Below the pieces are notes generated by a model. It did no database searches. It was not told where the DNA came from and saw nothing but the letters and a program-made list of their open reading frames with translations. Below are positions 1 to 8,478 of a stretch of 64,000 nucleotides of DNA, piece after piece; positions within the stretch are counted from its first letter, which is position 1; each line of letters opens with the position of its first letter. The position numbers and the translations under genes are program-made. This DNA is from Anditalea andensis (GTDB lineage Bacteria > Bacteroidota > Bacteroidia > Cytophagales > Cyclobacteriaceae), in assembly GCF_000714815.1 (NCBI RefSeq), contig NZ_JMIH01000013.1, positions 62,001 to 126,000 on the forward strand. The letters are read 5' to 3'.

Positions 1-357
1 CTCTAAGAGACCATCTATCCACGGTAGTAGTTTTTTGGCGGCATGATCTGTATGAAGGACTACCGGTACACCATATGCTTCTGCCATTTTATGCACGTGC
101 ATAGCACCAGATACACCACCGGCTATAGAAGCCTGCTGCTTATCGTTGGCCAGGCCTTTTCCGGCAAAAAACTGAGCTCCTCCATTGGAAAACTGGATCA
201 TAACTGGAGAGTTTACTTTCTTAGCAGTTTCAAAAACTGCATTCACGGTACTAGTATTGATCACATTTACCGCTGGTAAAGCAAATTCGCTTTCTTTGGC
301 ATAATCTAAAAGGTCTTTAAGTTCCTGTCCGTACTTTACTCCTGGTTTGAATTTCAT
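1..357 (-). CDS. fbaA: Class II fructose-bisphosphate aldolase, N-terminal part
   Basis: This gene runs off the left edge, so only the first 119 residues are visible and the stop codon lies outside the window. The enzyme splits fructose-1,6-bisphosphate into glyceraldehyde-3-phosphate and dihydroxyacetone phosphate, in the cytoplasm. The visible part matches the long-type class II family (E. coli FbaA): FALPAVN near residue 26, QFSNGGAQF near 55 and LHTDHAAKKLLPW at 101-113. D104 is the expected catalytic acid and H105 the first zinc ligand. E. coli has Cys where A106 stands; this is not a catalytic position. The start at 355-357 gives the family's usual N-terminus. A promoter-like box and an AATCGATT palindrome lie upstream. 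Confidence 0.95.
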   Translation of the reverse strand, partial: MKFKPGVKYGQELKDLLDYAKESEFALPAVNVINTSTVNAVFETAKKVNSPVMIQFSNGGAQFFAGKGLANDKQQASIAGGVSGAMHVHKMAEAYGVPVVLHTDHAAKKLLPWIDGLLE

Positions 358-433
358 AAATTTAAAATTTTTATCAAGGTTAAATGGTATATGAAAAGAC
401 GCTGCCATTTGCCGACTTGATCTATCATATTAC

Positions 434-441
434 CAAAGATA
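434..441 (-). promoter_or_regulatory. Candidate Bacteroidota -7 promoter box for fbaA
   Basis: On the minus strand the sequence reads TATCTTTG, an exact match to the Bacteroidota -7 consensus TAnnTTTG, 76 bases before the aldolase start. The -33 TTTG element is not clear. The short consensus occurs often by chance. Confidence 0.35.
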
Positions 442-529
442 TAAACACTATACTAAAAAATCACCCCTTTTACAGGTAAAGTTCTTCGTTCCATCTGATA
501 TAAACAGCCAAAACCCTTATGGCTTGACA

Positions 530-543
530 GGAAATCGATTGAG
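530..543. promoter_or_regulatory. Candidate LacI-family operator (AATCGATT core)
   Basis: The palindrome AATCGATT is at 533-540 within GGAAATCGATTGAG, upstream of the aldolase. The same core occurs three times around the lacI/sus locus at 13.2-14.8 kb. A CG-centred palindrome is typical of LacI-family operators. Its position upstream of the promoter-like box, rather than on it, leaves open whether it represses, activates, or is coincidental. Confidence 0.4.
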
Positions 544-600
544 ATTTAAAAAAAATTAAAATGGTCACAAAGTAAATGGATCACCTACTAGGTCATGAGA

Positions 601-2088
601 TTATAATTCCACCTCACAATAACACAGATGTTCTTCACGAACAGGCTCAGTTTGGTAATCAGGCATCGTCACTTCCAGCATATATATGATCGATAAATGC
701 TTAATTCTCTTTTCTGGATTTAATGAATTCCATTCAGTAATTAAATAGTCGCAAAGATAAGGTCTATAATGGGCATTGTCTATTGGAAGTATATTTTCAC
801 CATATTTTCGCCATCGATCATTTTTTACAAGATCTGATATCAGTTCCGGTCTTTCCATACTGAGTGGGGCACCATCCCTGAGCAAGTCTATGTTGTTGCC
901 ATTCTCCTGAACTCCTAAATATATAAACCAACCATCATCCTTATAGACTGAAGGGGCAAACATCCCCCACTGCTGATGAAGTTTAAATAGATCCCCTATC
1001 CATATCATATTATCAGGAATGACTTTTTTACCCACTGTCTGCATGTTCCAACCCAAAACATAAATTAAGGCCAGCGAGACGAGGATTTCAGAATATAAAA
1101 CAGGTTTGGGTGGATGGATTGTTTTCTCTTTAGAAGATATATATTTTAAACGCAATCGGACAACAGCACCTTCCCATTTTTTGATGGTTTCTCTGAATCG
1201 ATATTGTACTTTATCCAAGAAATCAGTAGGGATGAGACCTATCATAATCACTACTCCCGTTATGGAAAAAAGTCCTACGTTCATCGTCAGGAATATCCCA
1301 AACTGCAGTAAGGCTATAGCGACTATAATGACCATACGTATCCACTTGTTAAAAAATGGTACAAAAAGCAACAGTGGCAAAAAAAACTCAATATAAAAAA
1401 CGCTTGCCGTCATATACGTCATCAGATCATAATAGGGATACATCAGCCTGCCTATAGGTCTGGTCAGCTGGTCAAGACTTAAGGCATAATATATGGCGGT
1501 ATAATCAGTCCTCCACTCCGGAGAGGACTTAAGCAAGGCAGAAAAATAGTACAAAAAAGCTATCTGGCATATATATGCTATTCCCGCAAAAGATTCGTAT
1601 ACATGAGATTTTTTCACCTGTATATTTTTCAATGAATCAAAGGAATACAAATAACCCCAAGGAAGGAAAATCCCCCAGAATACCATCATCCTAAGCAGGT
1701 GGTCTCCTGCTTGAATTATAAGCGGGTTCCTATTATGTAAAGACATAAGAAAAATCCAGGTAAGGATGGTGCTCCACTTAGTCTTATACCCTACTAATAG
1801 GCAAAAAACGCAGGCCGCGTAGATAGCAAATAGGACGGAAAGTAAGTAGGGATGCTCCGTTAGATTGAAAAGTGAAGTGTAGTATGGGTTCCATAGATAA
1901 GCAAATAATGCCTTAAGCGGTAACACCCCCTGTCCGGAATAGAATGCCTTCAGATCAGAAATCCTAAATATAATATCCGTAAGCAATATTACAGATAGGG
2001 CTATGCGCATCATGGCAATAGCCCTTAGATCCACTATAAATACAGATCTGATACTTTTAACTAAAAAATTTTGTTCCTGCATATTCAT
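601..2088 (-). CDS. HTTM domain membrane protein (vitamin K gamma-carboxylase-like)
   Basis: This 495-residue polytopic membrane protein belongs to the HTTM family, the membrane domain shared with vitamin K-dependent gamma-carboxylase. Family signs are the opening VDLRAIAMMRIALSV near residue 20, GDHLLRMMVFWGIFLPWG near 128-145, and many hydrophobic helices through about residue 290. They are followed by one more helix and a soluble tail. Bacterial members are mostly of unknown function, so no reaction is assigned. The start at 2088 leaves about 17 residues before the domain, as usual. A strong hairpin ends only four bases before this start codon, so expression by readthrough from the upstream lipoprotein gene should be limited unless a promoter lies within that gene. 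Confidence 0.8.
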   Translation of the reverse strand: MNMQEQNFLVKSIRSVFIVDLRAIAMMRIALSVILLTDIIFRISDLKAFYSGQGVLPLKALFAYLWNPYYTSLFNLTEHPYLLSVLFAIYAACVFCLLVGYKTKWSTILTWIFLMSLHNRNPLIIQAGDHLLRMMVFWGIFLPWGYLYSFDSLKNIQVKKSHVYESFAGIAYICQIAFLYYFSALLKSSPEWRTDYTAIYYALSLDQLTRPIGRLMYPYYDLMTYMTASVFYIEFFLPLLLFVPFFNKWIRMVIIVAIALLQFGIFLTMNVGLFSITGVVIMIGLIPTDFLDKVQYRFRETIKKWEGAVVRLRLKYISSKEKTIHPPKPVLYSEILVSLALIYVLGWNMQTVGKKVIPDNMIWIGDLFKLHQQWGMFAPSVYKDDGWFIYLGVQENGNNIDLLRDGAPLSMERPELISDLVKNDRWRKYGENILPIDNAHYRPYLCDYLITEWNSLNPEKRIKHLSIIYMLEVTMPDYQTEPVREEHLCYCEVEL

Positions 2089-2092
2089 AATT

Positions 2093-2127
2093 ACAAAAAG
2101 GCCCTTTCAATAAAAGGGCCTTTTTGT
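2093..2127 (-). terminator. Strong hairpin between lipoprotein and HTTM genes
   Basis: A perfect 15-bp stem (2093-2107 with 2113-2127) encloses a five-base loop. In both directions the stem ends in a run of T. On the minus strand it follows the lipoprotein stop codon by 32 bases and abuts the HTTM start codon, so it may be a terminator, an attenuator, or both. Confidence 0.75.
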
Positions 2128-2159
2128 ATAATTGTTTGAAAAAATCAGAAAATTCAGCA

Positions 2160-2423
2160 TTATCCTCCAGTAGTTCCTCCGCCAGTAGTACCTCCTGTGG
2201 TTCCTGTAGTGCCACCAGTGGTGCCGCCTGTAGTACCTGTAGTCCCACCTGTAGTAGTACCGTCAGTAGTTCCAGTAGTAGTAGTAGTATCAGGAGGAGC
2301 TGGCTGAGCGTCGTCATCATCGGTACAGGCACTCATTCCGAGCGCAAACATTAAACAGACTAACAATGTCATTTTCAAGATCGAATCCAGTTTTGATGGC
2401 TTTTTTTCATTAGAATTTGTCAT
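2160..2423 (-). CDS. Small lipoprotein with Thr/Gly repeat tail
   Basis: This is an 87-residue predicted lipoprotein. A basic N-terminus is followed by a hydrophobic stretch (residues 17-32) and a lipobox ending MSAC, with Cys33 as the lipidation site. The next residues are TDDDD; acidic residues just after the Cys are seen in surface-export signals of some Bacteroidota lipoproteins. From about residue 46 to the end the protein is made almost only of Thr and Gly in GTTG-type repeats. No known domain is recognisable. Another frame here encodes a Leu-rich string, but the lipobox and the terminator placement favour this frame. It lies directly upstream of the HTTM gene. Confidence 0.65.
   Translation of the reverse strand: MTNSNEKKPSKLDSILKMTLLVCLMFALGMSACTDDDDAQPAPPDTTTTTGTTDGTTTGGTTGTTGGTTGGTTGTTGGTTGGGTTGG
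2163..2288. repeat. Degenerate tandem repeat encoding Thr/Gly tail
   Basis: The stretch consists of imperfect short repeats of ACT/GGA-type codons on the minus strand, giving TTGG and GTTG units. Third positions vary, which suggests the amino-acid pattern is kept by selection rather than by recent slippage alone. Confidence 0.6.
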
Positions 2424-3012
2424 AGAATTAAAATTTTAATTTAAACATTTTACTCAGATATAATACAGAACAAAGAGATAAAGTAAAAGTTTTAATTTTA
2501 TTACACCATATTTTAATTTAAACAAGAATATTTATCACTACAACGTATAAAAATTACCTAAATATTATTATTATCTAATAATAGTAATAGATAGTAGTAT
2601 TTTTAAACTGAATTTTGGATAGATTTTTTTTATAAAAAATTCTTATTACTTATAAAATTTAATTCAATGCTATCCTTCCGCAGTTGATACACAAACTAAT
2701 GAATAATCAACAGGCTATTCGAATAATACTCTCAAGCCTACTGCCGGAATCTGCTTAGAACTTAAAAATTTTTCAGGAGGAATGTTTTTATCTTAGCGCC
2801 TTACTATAGGAAAATTTAAACGCCCCCTTTCCATCAAGTGTTTATGTAATCACAGGCCTACCAAACATATGAAAACGTGAAATGATAGGCACAAAAAGCA
2901 TCATACTCCTATTTCAGTAAACCTAAAGGGTAATTAAACCTGAATAGAAAAGCCTACTTCAACCATAAATTTAGTGATACAGGGTACTGATTTAGCACCC
3001 TGTCTCTGAAAA
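2424..3012. other. AT-rich intergenic region
   Basis: I found no convincing ORF, RNA gene or repeat in these 589 bases. The part nearest the lipoprotein gene is extremely AT-rich and probably holds its promoter, but no box stands out. Confidence 0.5.
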
Positions 3013-3504
3013 CTATCTTTCCCAAAAAGGAGGAGGGGTGATACCTAATGCCCGCAAATAAACATATGACTGCCCTCTGTGGTGGATTTCATTATCAATA
3101 AAATACAGAATAGTGGAAATGATGGTGCCCTCATATTGACCAAAAGCCAGTATGCTTTTTTGGAAAGCATCCGTAGAAAGTTTTTCCCACAAACCTGGAA
3201 GGGTTTCTGAAGTCTTATCCCACATTTCCAGCAGCTGTAGCTTGGTATTCACCATCAAATTCTCGTTTAGTTCTTCTTTTTTGCCAGTGGCGATTTCTTT
3301 AAGGCCTGGTTCAGCTATGGCTAAGAGTTCTTTGACCATATCTGCAAAAGGCCTCATCCCACCGATACTAAAGTTAAATAACTCATCCTCAGGAAAAATC
3401 GCTATCACTTTACGGGTAAGGCCACGGTGCGCCTGCCAGTGTTCAAAAAGCTGCTGAGGTGTAATTACCGCCTCCTGATTAATACTTGATCCTTTAGTTT
3501 CCAT
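3013..3504 (-). CDS. DinB family protein
   Basis: The protein has 163 residues when started at METKGSS (3504). An upstream in-frame start at 3558 would add a basic stretch unlike the family. DinB/DUF664 proteins are four-helix bundles that usually bind a metal through three His; several act as thiol-dependent transferases or stress proteins. The C-terminal signature EIHHRGQSYVYLRALG is clear. The His usually seen in helix 2 is not evident here (MVKELLAIAEPG), so metal binding may differ from the second DinB protein at 4.7 kb. The gene is divergent from the WYL regulator, with 131 bases between the starts, which suggests control by that regulator. Confidence 0.8.
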   Translation of the reverse strand: METKGSSINQEAVITPQQLFEHWQAHRGLTRKVIAIFPEDELFNFSIGGMRPFADMVKELLAIAEPGLKEIATGKKEELNENLMVNTKLQLLEMWDKTSETLPGLWEKLSTDAFQKSILAFGQYEGTIISTILYFIDNEIHHRGQSYVYLRALGITPPPFWER

Positions 3505-3635
3505 ATATTTGTGTTTTTTTAATGATAAGCAAAGTAATCTGCCCATAGTGACAGCCATATGTCAGCAGTTATAAAAAATATTTCTATATTCAGAAAACAC
3601 CTTTCATTAGAAACATAAAACCGGTTTTTTAGTAC

Positions 3636-4607
3636 ATGAACAGATTGGACAGATTGACCGCTATACTTACACAGATTCAATCCAAAAGATGGATTACATC
3701 TCATGAAATAGCTAAACGATTTAATATTACTATCAGAACGGTATACCGGGACATCAGAGCGTTGGAAGAAGCCGGTGTTCCCATCATAAGTGAAGCTGGA
3801 AAAGGATATTCACTTATAGAAGGATATAGACTCCCACCGGTAATGTTTACACGAGAGGAAGCGCTATCTTTTGTCCTTGCTGATAAACTACTTGAAAACA
3901 TAAGTGACAAAGAAAGCGGCAAGCAATTTACTTCAGCCCTTTTCAAAATCAAATCAGTGCTGAAAAGCAGTGAAAAAGACACACTGGATTCAATGGGACC
4001 CCAGGTAAAGATCATCAGCAGGATCAACCCCACTCAAGGTCAGGATAACACGCTACACATTATTCTCAACAGCCTCTCTTCCAAAAAAGTCTTGGAAATG
4101 CAATACCTATCTTTTGATAAGGCAGAGGTTACCCTGAGGGAGGCTGAACCTATAGGGATATATTATTCCTTTGAACAATGGTACTTTATCGGCTGGTGCA
4201 GGTTGAGGAAAGCTTATAGAACGTTCAGGCTGGATCGGATCCAGTCCATTTCTATGAAAGATGGCAATTATACTACTCCTCATCCAAGTTTGAAAGATTA
4301 TCTGGACAAAATAAAAAAAGAACAAAAGCTTACCAAGGTGGTACTGAGCATCGACCATTCCATGAGAAAATACATCCAGGTTGAGAAATATAAATGGGGT
4401 TTTGTAATGGAAACAGACAAAGGTAATGCAATGGAACTTACTTTTATGACTTCATCACTTGAAGGTTTTACGCGTTGGGCACTGATGATGGGTGATTTTA
4501 TAAAGGTCATAGAACCCCAGATGCTGATAACAATGATGAAACAATTACTTGCACAGATTGCTTCAAAAATTGAAAAAAATGAACAAAATCCCGAACTGCT
4601 GACATAA
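3636..4607 (+). CDS. HTH/WYL transcriptional regulator, YafY family
   Basis: This is a 323-residue cytoplasmic DNA-binding protein. An N-terminal winged helix-turn-helix (residues 3-60, including SHEIAKRFNITIRTVYRDI) is followed by a WYL domain from about 135, with GIYYSFEQWYFIGWC near 178-193 and the YRTFRLDRI motif after it. WYL domains sense nucleic acids or small ligands. The gene lies between two DinB genes: one divergent upstream, one co-directional 53 bases downstream. The natural inference is that it regulates both, perhaps in answer to damage or toxic electrophiles; the ligand is unknown. Confidence 0.88.
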   Translation: MNRLDRLTAILTQIQSKRWITSHEIAKRFNITIRTVYRDIRALEEAGVPIISEAGKGYSLIEGYRLPPVMFTREEALSFVLADKLLENISDKESGKQFTSALFKIKSVLKSSEKDTLDSMGPQVKIISRINPTQGQDNTLHIILNSLSSKKVLEMQYLSFDKAEVTLREAEPIGIYYSFEQWYFIGWCRLRKAYRTFRLDRIQSISMKDGNYTTPHPSLKDYLDKIKKEQKLTKVVLSIDHSMRKYIQVEKYKWGFVMETDKGNAMELTFMTSSLEGFTRWALMMGDFIKVIEPQMLITMMKQLLAQIASKIEKNEQNPELLT

Positions 4608-4660
4608 GGCTGTCATCATGCTATAGTTTCTTTGGAGTTCATATTTAAACTTTCAAAATC

Positions 4661-5152
4661 ATGACCATTCTGGAAACATTTAAAAAAGAATTGACCAATG
4701 AATCTGTTACTACCAAAAAAATGCTAAGCCTGATCCCAGCAGACAAATGGCAGTGGAAGCCACACTTTAAGAGTATGAATATCCTTCGCCTGGCTAATCA
4801 TATCGCTGAACTGCCTGGCTGGATTGGCCAAGTTCTTAATCATGATGGGCTGGATATTGGCATTCATCCTTACATACCCAATGAATTTGCAAACACATCA
4901 GCTTTACTAGCCTTCTATGACAAACTGTATGAGAAAGCCCAGATTGATCTGTCAGCGGCACATGATATTGACCTTGAAAAAGTTTGGACACTCAGAAATG
5001 GAAATATTATATTCAGCACTGATACCAAATACAACATGCTAAGGATGTCTTTTAGTCAGGTGATTCATCACAGAGCCCAGTTAGGTGTTTATCTTCGAAT
5101 GTTGGAAGTGCCTATTCCAGGTAGCTATGGAGCCAGTGCAGATGAAGAATAA
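4661..5152 (+). CDS. DinB family protein
   Basis: This 163-residue DinB protein keeps the expected His set: LANHIAELPGW near residue 45-57, and IHHRAQLGVYLRML near residue 129-142. It follows the WYL regulator on the same strand after 53 bases and is probably cotranscribed. It is the same length as the divergent DinB protein at 3.0-3.5 kb but clearly different in sequence, so the pair is not a recent duplication. The substrate is unknown. Confidence 0.85.
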   Translation: MTILETFKKELTNESVTTKKMLSLIPADKWQWKPHFKSMNILRLANHIAELPGWIGQVLNHDGLDIGIHPYIPNEFANTSALLAFYDKLYEKAQIDLSAAHDIDLEKVWTLRNGNIIFSTDTKYNMLRMSFSQVIHHRAQLGVYLRMLEVPIPGSYGASADEE

Positions 5153-5209
5153 CTATGAACTTCAATAAAGCTTTAAGAACTCTAATCAAGTATATGAGTA
5201 AAAGAACTG

Positions 5210-6099
5210 CAAACTTATAGCTCAATCCTCCACCTAAAGTACACTGGACATCATAGGATAGGGCCTGCTCGCATCATCAAAGAATCTGTCATAAGCGACA
5301 AATAGGTTCGGGCAGGCCGTTTCTCCATGATGAAAACTTTAGCTTCAGACCTATAATTGACCTGATTTGGCATAAGCTTGAAATAAAATATAATCAGAAT
5401 GATTTCTGCCATAAAGCTTGTTATGGGGATCTATACCGTAAATATCATTCATCACCACCCATTTATCCTACCCTATCCTCTTCCGTACAGTTGATGCTTC
5501 GCTAGCGGTAAGCTCTTAATCATTGTAAGTAGAATCATAGGCTTACCCTTTATTCACTCTGTTCGAAACTGCCTGTTTGATCCCCGGTACCCCATCGTCT
5601 TAGACATAAAACATGCGGTACTTATCACCCAACTTGGTAATGTCAGCATCTATATCAGTGACATCTTTTGTATTCAAAAAGAAGCCTTGGCGCTGTTTCA
5701 TCCGGTCAAAGGCACCATGTACATAGGCATAGTATACCTTATTGTTTCCTGAGCCGTACAGATCTTCTGATCTTTCCCATTCGGTTTCCCTTATGCCCTC
5801 TCTCTGGGTAAATATATGCAGATAATCATGGCTACTTAAAAGGATCCATCCAGTCCCCTCTAGATATGTGGATCTCGTGTCCCCTTCTGCACCGCTACCG
5901 GATCACCTACTATTACCTGGCATCCATTATTCACATCCATAAAGTGGTATCCCTCTTTACGTAGGGCCTTATGGTGACCCTGTGTTTCATCTTTAAAATA
6001 TACCAATAGATAGGCAGCCACTACATCTTCCTCGATTACATTTGAAAGGCAGCTTATCACGCATAAGCTATACAAAAAGAGAGGTAATATATCTTACAT
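5210..6099 (-). pseudogene. Decayed GH43-family glycoside hydrolase
   Basis: Translation of the minus strand gives a broken GH43-like lipoprotein. ATG at 6097-6099 is followed at once by TAA and then a signal-peptide-like stretch ending VISC. Next come family-like segments: YLLVYFKDETQ, GTRDPHI (stop at 5860-5862 where Tyr is expected), then after a frameshift LHIFTQREGIRETEWER. After an apparent internal deletion come DIDADITKLGDKYRMFYV, GVPGIKQAV, KRIG and DKWVVMNDIYGIDPHN, with further stops between them. The left boundary is approximate. The start lies 20 bases after the GH13 stop codon, so it was probably the last gene of that operon. Family assignment rests on my recall of GH43 sequences. 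Confidence 0.8.
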
Positions 6100-6119
6100 A
6101 TTAAATTTTTTGAGCTTAA

Positions 6120-8078
6120 TTATTTCGAAACCACCAATACTGCTGAACTCCTACCTTCCAAAAGCATGTTTATCTTTGTCCCTTCAATATTTACAACATT
6201 ATCATTCAATACGTCAATATAGGTCAACGGTGTTTTGACAGTAAGGTGAATAAGTTTAGTTTCTTCACTTGTATTAAAAACAGCTATGGCTTCATCTTTA
6301 CCGTCATACCTACTATAAGCCAAAACTTTAGCAGCATCATCCACTTTAATAAAGTCAATGTCCCCTAGGACCAATACGGGGTAATCCTTACGCAGCCTGA
6401 TCAGCTTACGGTAATAATTAAAAACCTCATCATCAAAGACCACCTCATCTTTAGGCCTGCTTTTGCCTAAAGGATGAGTAGTCTCAGGACTAAAATTATA
6501 ATCTTTCCAAATAAGTGGTTTACGTGTGCCGGGATCATCTGCACCCCACATCCCCATTTCATCTCCTGCCCAAATGTGAGGCGCACCTATATAAGTATAT
6601 TGATGTGCCAATAGCAGTCTTAATGTCTGATAGGTTTCGGCATCTGGTTTGTGGATTTTGTAGTCAGGGTTTTCTTCTGGCTTTGCCTGGTACTTATTTT
6701 TGGTTTTATTGTAAAGGGAGGTAAGTGTTCGGGGCACATCGTGACTGGAAGTAAGGTTCATCATGGCATGATTACTTACTTCTCTTAAATTACTTCTAAA
6801 AGAATTTAAGCTATCTACAAATTCCGACACTGATATTTCATCCGGAGAAGCATTAAAAAAATGCCTTGCCGCTCGGTACCATCTATAATTCATGGGAGCA
6901 TCGAATATATCTCCACGTAGAAAAGGTTCAGGATCTATCATGGTATCCGGCCACTGCTGCCACCATACCTCTCCCACCAGCATAGCATCAGGATTAACTT
7001 CGCGTACCACTTCTCTATACTGCCGCCAAAAACCCAGCGGGACTTCGGCTGCCACATCTAATCTGAAGCCATCTACTCCGTCGGATGGATCTCCATCTCC
7101 ATTGGGATCAAGCCATCTTCTGGTTATTGCAAAAATATGATTTTTAACCGCTTCGCTATACAGGTCCCCTTCATAAGCGTTTATACCTTTAGTCATATCA
7201 GCATGGACTGTTTTTTTGATTTCCGGCAGATCAGGTACGCCTGCCCAACCGCTAAATTCAAACTCATTCATGGACGTACTGGGATCATCAAAAAGCTTGA
7301 CATCATACCAATCCGAAAAATCAGACGCCTTTTGATGTTCAAGTATATCCTGCCAGGCCCAAAAGGTATGACCGGTATGGTTCCAGGAATAATCCAGAAT
7401 GACTTTAATCCCCCTTTCATGGCAGGCCTCTATCACTCGGAGAAACATTTTATCAGCGGCAGTAAACTTCCAGGTATCAAGATCTTCCGGCGTCTCTGCA
7501 GCCATTATCCTGGTATCATTTTCCGGGTCAGGACCGAAATTCCTATCTATGTGTCTCCAGTGGCGCGCATCATACTTGTGCAGTGATGGAGCATCATTGA
7601 GTGGATTGAAATAAATGGCGGAAACTCCCAATGAATCCAAATAGTCCATCTGGTCCAGCACACCCTGCAAATCTCCTCCATATCTTCTGGCCTGTAGCTT
7701 CTGGTCTAGAGTTGAAATTTTGTTCCCTACAAAATCCTCTGCTTCATCCAATTCCTTAAAATAAGGATCCGGCTCATACCAATCCTGAGTCCACGGAGTG
7801 ACGGACCACCCACTTGGTATCACTCCAGGATAAGCACCTACCATATCTATTGGCCTAGGATCATTATCTGGATCCCCATTTCGAAATCGTTCTACAAAAA
7901 TCTGATACCAAACAGCTGTTTTTGCCCACTCCGGCGGATCTTCAAACGCTGTCGAGGAAACACTATACTCTTTAGAATACTGTACCCCAAAATCATCCTC
8001 CTGATTTACCAAAACCTGCTCCGAGCGGCAGCTTAATGTAACCAGTAATATTGTCATGTATTTAAAGCTTCTTTTCAT
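6120..8078 (-). CDS. GH13 alpha-amylase / neopullulanase-like lipoprotein
   Basis: This 652-residue enzyme should cleave alpha-1,4-glucans at the cell envelope. The signal peptide ends in VTLSC, so Cys17 is the likely lipid site. All four GH13 regions are intact: region I DYSWNHTG (D229, H234), region II GFRLDVA with nucleophile D341, region III LVGEVWW with acid/base E370, and region IV SSHDVPR with D447. The opening WAKTAVWYQIFVERFRNG and an asparagine/aspartate-rich metal-type loop near 322-336 fit the neopullulanase group. A beta-sandwich C-terminal domain follows from about residue 575. It lies downstream of susD but a terminator separates them, so it may also have its own promoter. Confidence 0.95.
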   Translation of the reverse strand: MKRSFKYMTILLVTLSCRSEQVLVNQEDDFGVQYSKEYSVSSTAFEDPPEWAKTAVWYQIFVERFRNGDPDNDPRPIDMVGAYPGVIPSGWSVTPWTQDWYEPDPYFKELDEAEDFVGNKISTLDQKLQARRYGGDLQGVLDQMDYLDSLGVSAIYFNPLNDAPSLHKYDARHWRHIDRNFGPDPENDTRIMAAETPEDLDTWKFTAADKMFLRVIEACHERGIKVILDYSWNHTGHTFWAWQDILEHQKASDFSDWYDVKLFDDPSTSMNEFEFSGWAGVPDLPEIKKTVHADMTKGINAYEGDLYSEAVKNHIFAITRRWLDPNGDGDPSDGVDGFRLDVAAEVPLGFWRQYREVVREVNPDAMLVGEVWWQQWPDTMIDPEPFLRGDIFDAPMNYRWYRAARHFFNASPDEISVSEFVDSLNSFRSNLREVSNHAMMNLTSSHDVPRTLTSLYNKTKNKYQAKPEENPDYKIHKPDAETYQTLRLLLAHQYTYIGAPHIWAGDEMGMWGADDPGTRKPLIWKDYNFSPETTHPLGKSRPKDEVVFDDEVFNYYRKLIRLRKDYPVLVLGDIDFIKVDDAAKVLAYSRYDGKDEAIAVFNTSEETKLIHLTVKTPLTYIDVLNDNVVNIEGTKINMLLEGRSSAVLVVSK

Positions 8079-8375
8079 TTTTTTACATTTTGTTTTTCGA
8101 AGATCTGGTGGGATCTTATGTAAAATACAATCATCCCATTGTGTGAGTTAGTCCCCCATGCTCAATTATATTTTTATAATATTTAAAGTATAATTAATGC
8201 ATGCCTGTTTTACAGGTATTACTTAAAATATTATACATTTTATCATAGTCTGACATACAATATCGGTGATTTCATTTTTCAATAGAAAGCTTCAAAATTA
8301 TGGGGTAATTAATTTATACTCCTCATAAGTATTAAATAAAATCTGACCCATTACCATATAACCTCTGAATTTTCG
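8079..8375. other. Leader region of the GH13 gene
   Basis: No ORF is seen. On the minus strand 8293-8300 reads TAATTTTG, matching the TAnnTTTG promoter consensus, 214 bases before the GH13 start. A small inverted repeat (CCTGT/ACAGG, 8204-8216) lies between them. Both are weak signals. No AATCGATT palindrome is present here. Confidence 0.35.
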
Positions 8376-8412
8376 AAAAAAAAAGATACCGATTTAAAAA
8401 CCGGTATCTTTT
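8376..8412 (-). terminator. Rho-independent terminator after susD
   Basis: An 11-bp stem (8381-8391 with 8402-8412, containing GATACCG/CGGTATC) with a 10-base loop is followed on the minus strand by a run of nine or more T. It lies 66 bases past the susD stop codon and separates susCD from the GH13 gene. Confidence 0.85.
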
Positions 8413-8478
8413 ATATAACTTTTTTCAGGCGGTTTCATAAAATACAACACCTTTAGCTAGCCATGGTTAAATATACTT

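Noticed and set aside
2057-2332. Leu-rich 91-residue minus-strand frame overlapping the Thr/Gly lipoprotein
   Set aside because: It is the same repeat read in another frame; it lacks the lipobox of the favoured frame and runs through the hairpin into the HTTM gene.
7137-7586. 149-residue plus-strand frame
   Set aside because: It lies wholly antisense to the GH13 gene, whose four catalytic regions are intact; no family features are seen.
8204-8216. CCTGTTTTACAGG inverted repeat before GH13
   Set aside because: The stem is only 5 bp, no second copy was seen near related genes, and there is no T-run; too weak to call.
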